This document shows, one piece after another, positions 9,451 through 17,826 of a DNA stretch of 64,000 nucleotides. The notes under the pieces are model-generated. The model made no database searches. It was not told where the DNA came from and saw only the letters and a program-made list of their open reading frames with translations. Made by a program: the position numbers and the translations under genes. The stretch comes from JALOOB01 sp040766655 (lineage in GTDB: Bacteria; Chloroflexota; Anaerolineae; CG2-30-64-16), in the NCBI GenBank assembly GCA_040766655.1, contig JAXGQB010000013.1, forward strand, positions 135,993 to 199,992, written 5' to 3'. Position 1 is the stretch's first letter. Every line of letters starts with the position of its first letter.

Positions 9451-10338
9451 CTAGCGCCACAGCTGTCGCCTTTTTAGCTCTTCCAGCGCCCAAATCATGG
9501 GCTCGACGACGCCAAACGGTTTCTTTTCGAAGTCCGATAGATCGCTCATCTCGTACCGCGATACTCCGGGATCGCCAGATGATACTTCCCGCAGATTGCT
9601 GTCTTCCCAGATTCCCGTTCGGCTGAGTTTGGCACCTACAGATGAACATGGGAAGATTCGGTACGAGGTGCAGTGATTCTTTATTAGATTCATACCAGAT
9701 TCCTTTATGATTGACTGCAACAATTCCTCGCCGCGATATCTCGAGTCCCACCACGCTTTTTTGTGATCGACCTTTGTCACCAGGAACGCAATGACCTGGG
9801 CCACTTGCTGCCGACCTCCACCAGGCATCGTTAGACTGTGAAACAGGTTGTTCAATTTCCCTTGATAGTAAGCCCACTGTTCAGAATCCTCGGGGATCTG
9901 TCGTTCCGAACGAGCGGAGACCTCTGACACATCCAGCAGCGGGTCGATGAAGCAGAGAACTGCATCGCACTTCTTGAGTTCCTGGTAGAAAGGCGAACCA
10001 GGGGTGTCGTCTTTCAGTGCTTCTCCGGGCCAGTCAGTAAAAAGAATGTTGGCTCCCAGCCGTCCCAGTGTGAACTGACCATACCCTTGAAGCAAGAATT
10101 GATAATCACGCCTAGTGTCGGTGCTATCGGGAAGGTTGCTGTTCCTGTTGACGATACGCGTGCGCAAAAGGTTCAGTTGTTCCCTGGTCTCGTCATCGGC
10201 CGAGATACACCACTCCCGGTTGCGAAGCGCTTGTACGGTGTCGATTAGATAGGTGAAGACCCACAAGTAGATGGTCTTGCCCGCCGACTTCGGGCCCCAG
10301 ACACCGATCTTGTATTGCGGCAATTGAGTTGCGGCCAT
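9451..10338 (-). CDS. P-loop GTPase (DO-GTPase2-like)
   Basis: This is a 295-residue single-domain nucleotide-binding protein. G1 is GPKSAGKT (15-22). G3 is DWPGE (102-106), where the usual DxxG glycine is kept at 105. G4 is TKVD (188-191), specifying guanine. A G5-like PCSSVGA lies near 235. No membrane segment is visible. The domain matches the style of bacterial GTPases paired with GTPase-associated proteins in predicted conflict and signalling systems (family knowledge); the DO-GTPase2 label is from memory of the motif layout. It sits between the SPFH-like membrane protein and the pseudokinase with gaps of 18 and 57 bp, so it is probably the molecular switch of this operon. Confidence 0.85.
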   Translation of the reverse strand: MAATQLPQYKIGVWGPKSAGKTIYLWVFTYLIDTVQALRNREWCISADDETREQLNLLRTRIVNRNSNLPDSTDTRRDYQFLLQGYGQFTLGRLGANILFTDWPGEALKDDTPGSPFYQELKKCDAVLCFIDPLLDVSEVSARSERQIPEDSEQWAYYQGKLNNLFHSLTMPGGGRQQVAQVIAFLVTKVDHKKAWWDSRYRGEELLQSIIKESGMNLIKNHCTSYRIFPCSSVGAKLSRTGIWEDSNLREVSSGDPGVSRYEMSDLSDFEKKPFGVVEPMIWALEELKRRQLWR

Positions 10339-10356
10339 GTTCTTCTCTTTCTGACT

Positions 10357-12735
10357 TCACTTAACGATGATCGTCGAGCGACACGGTTCGGGATAGTTGC
10401 CTGACTGATCAATGACGACAAGCCGAATGGTGTATACGCCCGCTGGAAGCCTGAGCGCCCCTCGCTGATCGCGGACATTCCACGTGCCGAGCACATCATT
10501 GACAACAGGCGCTTTGCGATAATCCGGTAGATCCATCCAACTCCATTGGTCTGGATCACGGCCGACGCCTAACTCCAACTTGTAATAGCTGAAACGTTGG
10601 TGGGTCGCCGTGCCGCGTATGACGAGCGCGCCGGTGACCACTGTGTCCAGCGCCGGCTGGGTGATGACTGCCCGGCTGTCTGCGCAACGTGGCGACTGCG
10701 GCGCCCGTGGGGGGGCAACGGGTTTCGATGTGGGCGACGGAGGGGGCTCAACCACAGGATCCGGCGCACGCGTGGGGGTTGCTGTAGGAGCTTCGGTGTC
10801 CGCGGGCGCCGGTATTGCGGCGTTAGGTGGCGCCGGCGTGCCTATTCTGGGCGTGGGAGATGCGGTGATACTCATTGGTGTTGGCGTGGCTGTCGGACAG
10901 AAGGGCACGCCTTTCCAGAAACAGACCTTCTGTGCCTGAGCGCCCTGGAACGGGCAGTCCACTTCGGCAAATCCCGCGCAGATGGCGGCAACCGGACGGG
11001 CCATCACCCGGCCTCCCAGCTCCCGCGCCATCGCACTTCCCGTTGCCGAGGAGTACAGCCAACCGATGCCTGCGATCAACAAAGCGACCGCGATGCTGCG
11101 GAAGGGATGCCGCACCGACCTGACCACGAGCCAGAGACACCCGGCGCACATGCTGCTCAGACGATTACGCAGCGGCCAATAAATGTGCTTCAGGCCAGCC
11201 CAAAGCATCCGCGGAATGACGAAAAGTCGCGTCAGCAGCCAGAGTGCCGCGAAGGCGGCCTCACTTGTCCGGTTGCGCGTCCTCTGGATGAGCCGCGATC
11301 GGACGAGGCGAACCGCGAGCGTCCGCGCCAGCGAGCGCCGGGGCGCCAGGATGCCGCCCCGCGGTGCGATTCCGAGCGTTCGATATTGCGCTAGTGATTC
11401 GTGAAGACTGCTCCGCGTGGCGGCGATGTCAGCATCCAACTGCCGCAACCACGCACCTTCATCGGGCAACGTTTCACCCTGTTGTTCGGCAGCCTCTAGT
11501 TTCAGCAAGGTCTGGCGTGTGAGCCAGCTACGCGCCACCAGCCAGGCGCGTCGCTCGGCGGCATCGTCGGGAAGCACCGCCAGGTCGCCCTGCAGTGTCT
11601 GGATGTCGGGCAGCGCCGCCTGAAGCGCGCGCGGTGTCAGACGCCCGACGATCCTTTCGGCGCGCCGCGCCGATGATGCCGGGGCGTCAAAGTCACCTGC
11701 GGCCAACGCATGAGACACCCGATCCCAGAAATTCGCGCGCAGATGATAGTCGCTGCGCATCGCGCGCCGGCCGCTCAGCCCTCTGGGCGTCATGGGTTCG
11801 CCGAGTGCGCCACCGGCGAGCAGGTTGGCGGTGCCTCGCGCTCTGAGCCAACGCCGAAGGGGAATCAGGGCACCCGAGATGAGGGTCGTCAACAACCCGA
11901 TGACGCGGTCGTGTACAGCCAGGTCGGGCCACGGCAGCAGTTGCGGCCAGATCATCGCCATGAGACCAGCAATGGCGAACGCGACTTGAGCCGTAGCCAG
12001 GGCACCCCCGATGACGGTTTCAACCGGGTGTGGTTGCTCGCTGGCGGGCAGGCCCTGAAGACCCAGGATGCCTTCGGTGAGGCGCGAGATATCCTCTTGT
12101 CGCTGGTCGGGCAGATAGGGACCGACCCATCCAGCCTGGACGTCTTCATTTTGAACTGGCGTCCATTCGATCTCGCCGATTTCCTGCCTGACAAGTCCGG
12201 TGTCTCTGAGGATACCGCCTTCGCCTGACTGCGCATCTTCGAGTGTCAGCGCGTCCTCGAGACCGGACTCAATCACCTGCTGAGCAAAGTCAAAATCCCC
12301 CATGCCAGCAGCGTCATTGATGGTCTCGCCCAGCTTTGACTTGGCCTTCAGCCTCTGGTTCAGACATCGCGCCAGTTCGGGCGTCGTCAGCGTGGTGTTT
12401 GGCGCCAAGAACAGAGCAAAGTCCTCGAAATTCTCCACCTTCAGTTTCACGGGCACTTCGAGGCGATACCAGCCCCATGCCTTCAAATCAACCAGTCCAC
12501 AGATCAGCACGGTGAAAGCGCGTTCGTAGAGCAGGAGCCACGACCGTGGCTTGAGCACCGTGATCCCCAAGGGCAAGGGTGTTCCTGGAAGTCGTTTCGA
12601 CGTGATGGAAGTCCCGGTAACTCGGAAGGCACGATGGCCTTCAGGCACCGTCGCGCGCAAGACGCCAAAATCCCGTCTGGTCAGGCGCCTACGCAACGGG
12701 TTCATGAGTTCTGGCTGGGCGATGGCGTCGGGCAT
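10357..12735 (-). CDS. SPFH/band-7-like membrane protein with C-terminal beta-sandwich
   Basis: The protein has 792 residues from the ATG at 12735, preceded by AGGA 9 nt upstream; an earlier ATG would overlap the previous gene by 62 bp. The N-terminal 150 residues look like a divergent SPFH/band-7 domain (beta-rich, then a region ending in LARCLNQRLK), similar in layout to the C-terminus of the PQQ protein at 21.8-24.8 kb. Two close TM helices lie at about 255-315, followed by an Arg-rich helical region and a further TM at about 590-610. An extracellular Pro/Thr linker leads to a C-terminal Ig-like beta-sandwich (about 690-792, containing VYTIRLVVIDQSGNYPEP). It may organise a membrane platform for the neighbouring GTPase and ESCRT-like proteins (inference). 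The SPFH call is tentative. Confidence 0.75.
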   Translation of the reverse strand: MPDAIAQPELMNPLRRRLTRRDFGVLRATVPEGHRAFRVTGTSITSKRLPGTPLPLGITVLKPRSWLLLYERAFTVLICGLVDLKAWGWYRLEVPVKLKVENFEDFALFLAPNTTLTTPELARCLNQRLKAKSKLGETINDAAGMGDFDFAQQVIESGLEDALTLEDAQSGEGGILRDTGLVRQEIGEIEWTPVQNEDVQAGWVGPYLPDQRQEDISRLTEGILGLQGLPASEQPHPVETVIGGALATAQVAFAIAGLMAMIWPQLLPWPDLAVHDRVIGLLTTLISGALIPLRRWLRARGTANLLAGGALGEPMTPRGLSGRRAMRSDYHLRANFWDRVSHALAAGDFDAPASSARRAERIVGRLTPRALQAALPDIQTLQGDLAVLPDDAAERRAWLVARSWLTRQTLLKLEAAEQQGETLPDEGAWLRQLDADIAATRSSLHESLAQYRTLGIAPRGGILAPRRSLARTLAVRLVRSRLIQRTRNRTSEAAFAALWLLTRLFVIPRMLWAGLKHIYWPLRNRLSSMCAGCLWLVVRSVRHPFRSIAVALLIAGIGWLYSSATGSAMARELGGRVMARPVAAICAGFAEVDCPFQGAQAQKVCFWKGVPFCPTATPTPMSITASPTPRIGTPAPPNAAIPAPADTEAPTATPTRAPDPVVEPPPSPTSKPVAPPRAPQSPRCADSRAVITQPALDTVVTGALVIRGTATHQRFSYYKLELGVGRDPDQWSWMDLPDYRKAPVVNDVLGTWNVRDQRGALRLPAGVYTIRLVVIDQSGNYPEPCRSTIIVK

Positions 12736-12751
12736 GGATGTAGTTCCTATC

Positions 12752-13750
12752 TCAACTGCGGTCGCTTCTGATGAGCGTGAGGCTGTTGTCATCACCAAGA
12801 AGGCGGAATCCACCGCCGGCGCAGAGCCTGTGGAAGGCGCACATTCCCAGCGAATGTCGCACTCCCAGCGCTGCCACTGCGTCTGTCAGGGCAATATAAT
12901 GGTGCCCTGCCGGGTCTTCAGAGATGAGTCTCTCGATGTTGGCGCATGCATCCTCCAATTCGCCCGGCGGGCTCAGGATGTCGGCCATTGTATTCATCAT
13001 GGTGGCGCAACGCGCATCTTGGTGGCGCCAGTGGTAAACCACCGCAGGGGCATGGAGGTCGATCAGCAACAAGGTCAGATTCTTATGCTGATAGCCGCCC
13101 TGTTTCTGCCAGGTCGATTTGGCGTCGTTGTCCCAGCCCGTGATGCTGGCAAGGCCGACCACGGCTGCGATCCCCTGCCCGAATTCATCGAGTTGCTGGA
13201 TGGCCATTCTAATGTGGGACGACAATTCATCCCAGGATAGCGGAGCTGTATCGAAGCCATCCTCTACGAATGAATCTTTCCTTGAGATGACGCGCATCTC
13301 CCACACGATCCAATGGGCGCTCCTGAAGCCGCAGCAGAAGTAATACCTGCTGTAGCCCAAGTCGATGGACTTCTGAGAACCAGGGTCGTCCGGGGACCAT
13401 TCGTGGGCTGCGTGGCATCGTGCCTTGGGATGCTGCCTGGCCGTTCGAGGATCAATGACGCAGCTGGCCCTCTGTACCAGCTCATCGAAACGCGACAGGC
13501 AGCCCATCCGGCGATGCGCGGCGTCCTGTTTCGTCACAACGAGCGGGATCTGGCCGAGGTGGTGCCTCATCCTCGCATCTACCAGGCGTTCCCTCGGCTT
13601 CAGTTGGTGGTTACGGCAGTAGCCCCTGTAGAGGGTCTCGTGGCACGCATCGCAGACGAAATTCATGCATCCGTCCTGTCCGCATCGGTGAACGGTCGAT
13701 GTTGCCTTGATCCGGTGTCCGCAACTGCTGCAGTAGTTGGCTGGTGACAT
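12752..13750 (-). CDS. Zinc-finger protein, paralogue of the operon's first gene product
   Basis: The protein has 332 residues from the ATG at 13750. An in-frame extension further upstream is Arg-rich read-through of the preceding gene region and was dropped. A treble-clef/B-box-like zinc cluster opens the protein (CSSCGHRI, CGQDGC, VCDACH, YCRNH: seven Cys and one His). The central region carries FVEDGFDTAPLSWDEL and VVGLASITGWD. The end is winged-helix-like with GGFRLLGDD. The same order occurs in the product of 18488-19729 (VEAGFDTRPADLEEL, GLASLTGWD, HYRLIEDD), so the two are diverged paralogues; this copy lacks the N-terminal HTH. The pair brackets the ESCRT-like genes. Its function is unknown; an adaptor or regulator binding through zinc finger and winged helix is plausible. 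Confidence 0.8.
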   Translation of the reverse strand: MSPANYCSSCGHRIKATSTVHRCGQDGCMNFVCDACHETLYRGYCRNHQLKPRERLVDARMRHHLGQIPLVVTKQDAAHRRMGCLSRFDELVQRASCVIDPRTARQHPKARCHAAHEWSPDDPGSQKSIDLGYSRYYFCCGFRSAHWIVWEMRVISRKDSFVEDGFDTAPLSWDELSSHIRMAIQQLDEFGQGIAAVVGLASITGWDNDAKSTWQKQGGYQHKNLTLLLIDLHAPAVVYHWRHQDARCATMMNTMADILSPPGELEDACANIERLISEDPAGHHYIALTDAVAALGVRHSLGMCAFHRLCAGGGFRLLGDDNSLTLIRSDRS

Positions 13751-13800
13751 TGCGATGCTCTCCGCTGCGATGACCAAGTGCCTCGGCCCACGGTGGCCAG

Positions 13801-14922
13801 TTATCCCTCTGCCGCAAACACGTCGTACTTCTTCAGCTCTTTCGCGCTCACGCTCGGCTTCACCTCCGCGATCGCGGCGTCGAAGTCCGCAACGGTCACG
13901 TCCCGGCGCACGCCCGCGGTCACGGCCTCCAGGAACGGGATCTCGCACGCGCGCTGGCAGATGTGGACGGTGTCCGCGCCGCTGTAACCGGCCAGCCGCT
14001 CGGCGAGCGCGGCGAGATCGACGTCGACGGCCAGAGGGCGATCCTTGAGGTTGAGCTCCAGGATACGCTGCCGCGCGGGCAGGTCAGGGAGAGGCACGTA
14101 GATCTTCTCGTCGAAGCGGCCGGGACGCATGGCAGCATCATCGATCATCCACGGCACGTTGGTCGCGCCGATCATCAGCAGGCCCGCGTGGCGGCCTGCC
14201 ATCCCGTCCAGCTCGGCGAGAAACTGGGGCACAACCCGGTTCATCACGGTGGAGTTGCCCCCGCGGCGCGGGAGCAGCGACTCGACTTCATCGATGAAGA
14301 TGATCGCGCGTTCGTAGCCGCGCGCGGCATCGAACAGCGCGCCGACGTTCTGCTCCGCCTCGCCCACCCATTTGCTCATGATCTCCGATGGCTTGACGGT
14401 GAAGAACGCGGCGTCCAGCTCGCCCGCGATGGCCTTGGCGATCAGGGTCTTGCCCGTGCCGGGCGGACCGTAGAGCAGGATGCCGCCGCCCGATCGCACG
14501 CCGAAGCGCTTCGCGTCGTCGGGGTGGGTGAAGGGGTAGATGAGCTTGAGGCGGATCTGCTCCTTGACGTCCTCCAGGCCGGCCACGTCCTCGAAGCGCA
14601 CGTCGGGCCGCTCCACCACCAGCCACTCCTGCGGGTTGGCGCCGTTCAGCGGCTCCTGGGCTGCGCGGGGCTCGGCAGCCTGCGCCCGCCGCCGCGCCTC
14701 AGCCTCGATGCGGGGCGTCAAAGCATCGGCGCGGGCCTGAAAGTCTTTAGCGTAGGCCAGGCGCTGCTCCCGGACCTGGGGATTGCTGGTGCGCTGCGCG
14801 GCCTCCAGCATGTAGCGCGCGGCCTGCAGCAGGTGGCTGCGCGCGCCGGTCAGGTCACCGGATTCCTGTGCCTCCACGCTAGCCTGCAGATGTTCTTTGG
14901 CCCGATCGAGATGGAGTTGCAT
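13801..14922 (-). CDS. Vps4-like AAA ATPase with MIT-like N-terminus (copy 2)
   Basis: The protein has 373 residues from the ATG at 14922 (GGAG 8 nt upstream). Residues 1-75 are a three-helix MIT-like domain, followed by a linker and a single AAA module: Walker A GPPGTGKT 152-159, pore loop KWVG 184-187, Walker B IIFIDE 207-212, sensor 1 ATNVPW 253 on, and Arg fingers near 266 and 269. The C-terminal segment VADFDAAIAEVKPSVSAKEL followed by KKYDVF is the helix that marks the Vps4/meiotic clade of AAA proteins. There is no second AAA ring, protease domain or zinc site, so it is not a Cdc48, FtsH or Clp type. Vps4 enzymes pull ESCRT-III subunits apart (known). Next to three ESCRT-III-like domains, the same job is likely here. 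Confidence 0.88.
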   Translation of the reverse strand: MQLHLDRAKEHLQASVEAQESGDLTGARSHLLQAARYMLEAAQRTSNPQVREQRLAYAKDFQARADALTPRIEAEARRRAQAAEPRAAQEPLNGANPQEWLVVERPDVRFEDVAGLEDVKEQIRLKLIYPFTHPDDAKRFGVRSGGGILLYGPPGTGKTLIAKAIAGELDAAFFTVKPSEIMSKWVGEAEQNVGALFDAARGYERAIIFIDEVESLLPRRGGNSTVMNRVVPQFLAELDGMAGRHAGLLMIGATNVPWMIDDAAMRPGRFDEKIYVPLPDLPARQRILELNLKDRPLAVDVDLAALAERLAGYSGADTVHICQRACEIPFLEAVTAGVRRDVTVADFDAAIAEVKPSVSAKELKKYDVFAAEG

Positions 14923-14969
14923 GGTGACTCCGATACACGATTGAAGATCACAGACTGAAGATTGCAGAT

Positions 14970-15860
14970 TCAGCCGATTGTCTGCCACAGGCCGCGTTTT
15001 CGGCGCCGCGCGCTCTGTTCGGCCGCGAGCAGTAACTCAGCCAGGCGGTTGTTCGGGTAGCGGCCGGCGTAGTAGACCGCGCCCTGGCGCAGTAATTCGG
15101 CGTTGACGAGGACATCATCGACGTACACGTAGCGCCAGAGTGCACCGTCCGCGTCGGCATCCAGTTGATCGGCCTCCAGCCGGACGCATCGTCGGTCCAC
15201 CAACCGGCTGTTCGCCGCGTACGCCTCGGCTGCACCGGCGTCAGGCCGGCCGAGCGCATTGGCCATCTGCGGGCAGTCGATGCCGATGTAACGCACTCGC
15301 CGGCCGTCCTCCAATTCGATCTTGGCGCCGTCGAGCACGCGCGCGACGCGGGGCAGCGCGTCGCGCTGTTGAGGGATGCCGCCCGGCGGCTGAGCCGGCG
15401 CGCTGGCCGCGCGATGCGCCTGCTCCAGCGCGCCGTTTAGTTCGTCGAGGCGCGCCTCGTCATCAAGCGGCGCAGTGGCCGCGACCAGGGCGGGCCAGTC
15501 AATGGGCACGGCTGTGGGCGTGGCCTGATGAAGCCGTTCGATCGCGTCCAGGCTTTCGCGCAGCCAGATCAGCCGGTCGAGGAGCAGAAGCTGCTTGTGC
15601 GCCAGTCGCAGGAGCAGCGCCACCTGGTTCGCCTCGGCCTCCAGGACCGCCACCTGGCTCGCACGCGCTTGCTGGCCGCGCAGGTCGGGCCGGCCCGCTC
15701 CATCGGCAAAGAGGAGGTCCCGCTTCGTCTCGACCTTATCGAGCCGCGCCTCCTGCTCCCTGCGCCCCATGGCCAACTGCGTGCGCAGTTCCTGGAGTTC
15801 CAGCAGGGTCACGCCGCCCAAGGGCCGGGCGACGCGTTGGATCAATTGGGCTGTGTCCAC
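14970..15860 (-). CDS. ESCRT-III-like helical domain fused to a staphylococcal-nuclease-like domain
   Basis: The protein has 296 residues, with a GTG start at 15860 preceded by GAGG. Residues 10-110 form a long helical hairpin that aligns with the ESCRT-III-like protein of 17827-18426: VTLLELQELRTQL corresponds to ISLDDLTMAKVKL, KRDLLFADG to KEKLFQQG, and LDRLIWLRES to LNGMIFLKEN. After a linker, residues about 170-296 are an SNase (TNase) fold with VLDGAKIEL, VRYIGIDCPQ and VLVNAELLRQGAVYYAG. The active-site Arg of the VRYIGID strand is kept, but the position of the catalytic Glu (E43 in the staphylococcal enzyme) is Gln, so activity may be weak or lost. No signal peptide is seen, so it is predicted cytoplasmic. 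This fusion physically ties nucleic-acid binding or cutting to an ESCRT-III polymer. Confidence 0.8.
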   Translation of the reverse strand: MDTAQLIQRVARPLGGVTLLELQELRTQLAMGRREQEARLDKVETKRDLLFADGAGRPDLRGQQARASQVAVLEAEANQVALLLRLAHKQLLLLDRLIWLRESLDAIERLHQATPTAVPIDWPALVAATAPLDDEARLDELNGALEQAHRAASAPAQPPGGIPQQRDALPRVARVLDGAKIELEDGRRVRYIGIDCPQMANALGRPDAGAAEAYAANSRLVDRRCVRLEADQLDADADGALWRYVYVDDVLVNAELLRQGAVYYAGRYPNNRLAELLLAAEQSARRRKRGLWQTIG

Positions 15861-15891
15861 GACCGCCTCACACTTGCCGGATTCGTGATCT

Positions 15892-15926
15892 GCCCATCCT
15901 GTCGCGCGTCAGACGTCAGGATGGGC
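15892..15926 (-). other. Intra-operon hairpin after ESCRT-III-like gene A
   Basis: A perfect 10-bp inverted repeat, GCCCATCCTG (15892-15901) and CAGGATGGGC (15917-15926), lies between the stop of the ESCRT-III-like gene and the next start. No U-run follows, so an mRNA-stabilising or processing hairpin is more likely than a terminator. Confidence 0.6.
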
Positions 15927-15949
15927 GCGGGTGCGTTGGCTGAGCCGGC

Positions 15950-16555
15950 TTAGACGCCCTCGCGCTTCAGCACGGAATCGATCTGCTTCAGGCTGGCCTC
16001 GATCTCCGCGTCAAAGCCCGGTTCACCTGCGGCCTCGGCCTCCCTGGTGATGGCCTGCATGATCTCCTCGATCTCGCCCGGTCGCTCCTGTTCCACGGAG
16101 ATGAGCTGCTCGTCCATGATGCCGACGAAATCGTCCAGCCGGTCCTGCAAGGTCTCGGCCATCATCGTGCTGCGCTCGACGCTGGTCTGAATGCGTGCGA
16201 GGTCCGCCGGGTTGGCGTTCACCAGGATGGACTTTGACATGGCCTCGAACGCCTTGGCGAACTCGCTGCCGGCAGCGGCCTGGTCCGCGCGTGACTCCAT
16301 CACGTCGAAGTAAAGCATCTGCCGTTCCCAGCGGTTGATCTCCTCGCGCGTTGCGGAGATCAGCGCGGCCAGCTTCTTGACCATGACAGTGTCGCCCAGC
16401 CGGGACGCCTTCGCAGCGAACTCCCAATAGCGGCGCATGATCTTCTTCTGGTTGAGGATATGCCGTTCGGCCTTGCGCCGGCCCTCCTTGATCTTGATGC
16501 GGCGTTCCATATCCTGCTGCTGCCGCCGCTCCTCGATGAATCGTAATGGACTCAC
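15950..16555 (-). CDS. ESCRT-III (Snf7/CHMP)-like protein A
   Basis: The protein has 201 residues. The start is GTG 16555 because AAGGAGGAG lies 4-6 nt upstream; an ATG at 16603 would overlap the previous gene and lacks such a site. The chain is almost wholly helical. It has a very basic first half (MERRIKIKEGRRKAER) with helix 1-2 hairpin character, and an acidic second half. The CHMP-style middle part has GDTVMVKKLAALISATREEI, FAKAFEAMSKS and IQTSVERSTMMAETLQDRLD, followed by EIEEIMQAITREAEAA in the place where CHMP proteins carry their short acidic helix. It ends in a MIM1-like tail (ASLKQIDSVLKRE). ESCRT-III proteins polymerise on membranes and are recycled by Vps4 through such tails (known). 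It starts 20 bp after a Vps4-like gene. PspA/Vipp1 was considered, but the CHMP2-like length and acidic tail fit better. Confidence 0.8.
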   Translation of the reverse strand: MSPLRFIEERRQQQDMERRIKIKEGRRKAERHILNQKKIMRRYWEFAAKASRLGDTVMVKKLAALISATREEINRWERQMLYFDVMESRADQAAAGSEFAKAFEAMSKSILVNANPADLARIQTSVERSTMMAETLQDRLDDFVGIMDEQLISVEQERPGEIEEIMQAITREAEAAGEPGFDAEIEASLKQIDSVLKREGV

Positions 16556-16574
16556 GGTGCTCCTCCTTGCGAGG

Positions 16575-17747
16575 CTAGGCCTCGACCTGCCGGCGCCAGT
16601 CATCGTAGCGCGCTATGTCGCGGGCGTTCGTCACCGGGCGAATCGCGGTTAATGCCGCGTCAAAGTCGTCGGCCGCCAGCGCCTCGATCCTCAGCGTATA
16701 ATCCGCCAGCGCGTCCCGGCCCTGGCTCGCCTGCTGCAGCAGGTCGGGGTTGGCGCGGTTGATCATTCGGGACACCGCATACCCGACCACCGCCTCGATC
16801 TCGCGGCCCGAATAGCCGTCCGTCTTCCTCACCAGCTCGTCCGGTGCGACCAGCGAGCGATGGCCCTTGCGCTCGATGTGGATCTGGAGAATGGCGCGCC
16901 GCGCGGCCGCATCGGGCAGCGGCACGTGGATCAGCCGGGCGCCGAAGCGGCTCAGCACCGCCTTATCCACCTGCCAGGGCACGTTCGTGGCCGCAATGGT
17001 GAGGACGTAGGGGCCGTCATCGCGGCGCTTGTCGTCCAGGCCGTCCAGCTCCGACAGCAGGGTCGAGAGCACCCGGCGCTCCGCACCGCTGTCGCCGCCC
17101 TCGCGGCTCCCGGTGAGCGCATCGAACTCGTCCAGAAAGATCACGCTGGGCGCCTGGGCGACGGCCTCGGCGTAGAGCGCAGTCACCAGCCTGGACGACT
17201 CGCCGAAGTACTTGCTGAGCATGTCGCTCACCTTGACATTAAAGAAGGTGGCGTCGAGCTCGTGCGAGGTGGCTGCTGCCAGCAGGGTCTTGCCCGTGCC
17301 CGGCGGCCCATAGAGCAGGATATTGCGCGCTGCCGTCAGGCTCACGCCCGTGGGCTTGCGCACCACCGCCATCGCATAGGCGGTCTGGATCTCGCGCTTG
17401 GTGTCTTCCAGCCCGCCGATGTCGTCCCATGCGATGCTCGTCTTGGTCACCAGGCCCCGGATCGCTTCGCGATAGTCCTCGTTGGGTGCCGGCTCAGTCG
17501 TCGCGCGCGCCAGTCGCCCGCTCTCGATGCGCGTCGCCATCTCCTCGAACTTTCCGGCCCGCTCGTGCCATTGCTTGCGGACGTCGTCGGCGACCGCATA
17601 GCCGCCATACTGGCGCAGGAGGTCGGCGCAGCGGCGATACGCGGCTGCGGCCTCCTGCGCCTGGCCCGCTTCGAGCGAGCGTTCGGCGCGCGCCTTCGAT
17701 TGCTCGAACTGCGACCAGATCTGGCCGCTGAGATCTATCTTCGCCAT
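16575..17747 (-). CDS. Vps4-like AAA ATPase with MIT-like N-terminus (copy 1)
   Basis: The protein has 390 residues, and AGGA lies 6 nt upstream of the ATG. Residues 5-77 form a helical MIT-like domain. The AAA module has IAWDDIGGLED, Walker A GPPGTGKT 147-154, pore loop KYFG 179-182, Walker B VIFLDE 202-207, DALTGSRE, sensor 1 AATNVPWQVD (252 on) and Arg fingers about 267 and 271. The C-terminal helix DFDAALTAIRPVTNARDIAR plus YDDW is the Vps4-type end. Sequence order and the NVPW motif match eukaryotic and archaeal Vps4 closely. It is clearly diverged from the copy at 13.8 kb (KYFG against KWVG pore loop, different MIT), so the two may serve different ESCRT-III subunits or form a mixed ring (inference). 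Confidence 0.9.
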   Translation of the reverse strand: MAKIDLSGQIWSQFEQSKARAERSLEAGQAQEAAAAYRRCADLLRQYGGYAVADDVRKQWHERAGKFEEMATRIESGRLARATTEPAPNEDYREAIRGLVTKTSIAWDDIGGLEDTKREIQTAYAMAVVRKPTGVSLTAARNILLYGPPGTGKTLLAAATSHELDATFFNVKVSDMLSKYFGESSRLVTALYAEAVAQAPSVIFLDEFDALTGSREGGDSGAERRVLSTLLSELDGLDDKRRDDGPYVLTIAATNVPWQVDKAVLSRFGARLIHVPLPDAAARRAILQIHIERKGHRSLVAPDELVRKTDGYSGREIEAVVGYAVSRMINRANPDLLQQASQGRDALADYTLRIEALAADDFDAALTAIRPVTNARDIARYDDWRRQVEA

Positions 17748-17777
17748 GTGTCATCCTGGTTTCGCGCAGGCAACTGC

Positions 17778-17807
17778 TGCGGGGCGGACCGCCTGATCCG
17801 CCCCGCA
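17778..17807 (-). other. Strong intra-operon hairpin after ESCRT-III-like gene B
   Basis: A perfect 11-bp inverted repeat, TGCGGGGCGGA (17778-17788) and TCCGCCCCGCA (17797-17807), with an 8-nt loop, sits between the stop of ESCRT-III-like gene B and the start of the Vps4-like gene. There is no U-run. It could protect the upstream message or reduce read-through and so favour excess ESCRT-III over ATPase. Confidence 0.65.
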
Positions 17808-17826
17808 TGCCGGCAGGGATGCGTGA

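Noticed and set aside
13801..17747. Proteasomal, Cdc48, ClpX or FtsH-type AAA unfoldase
   Set aside because: Each protein has a single AAA module, an MIT-like N-terminus and the Vps4 C-terminal helix, with no protease domain, second ring or TM.
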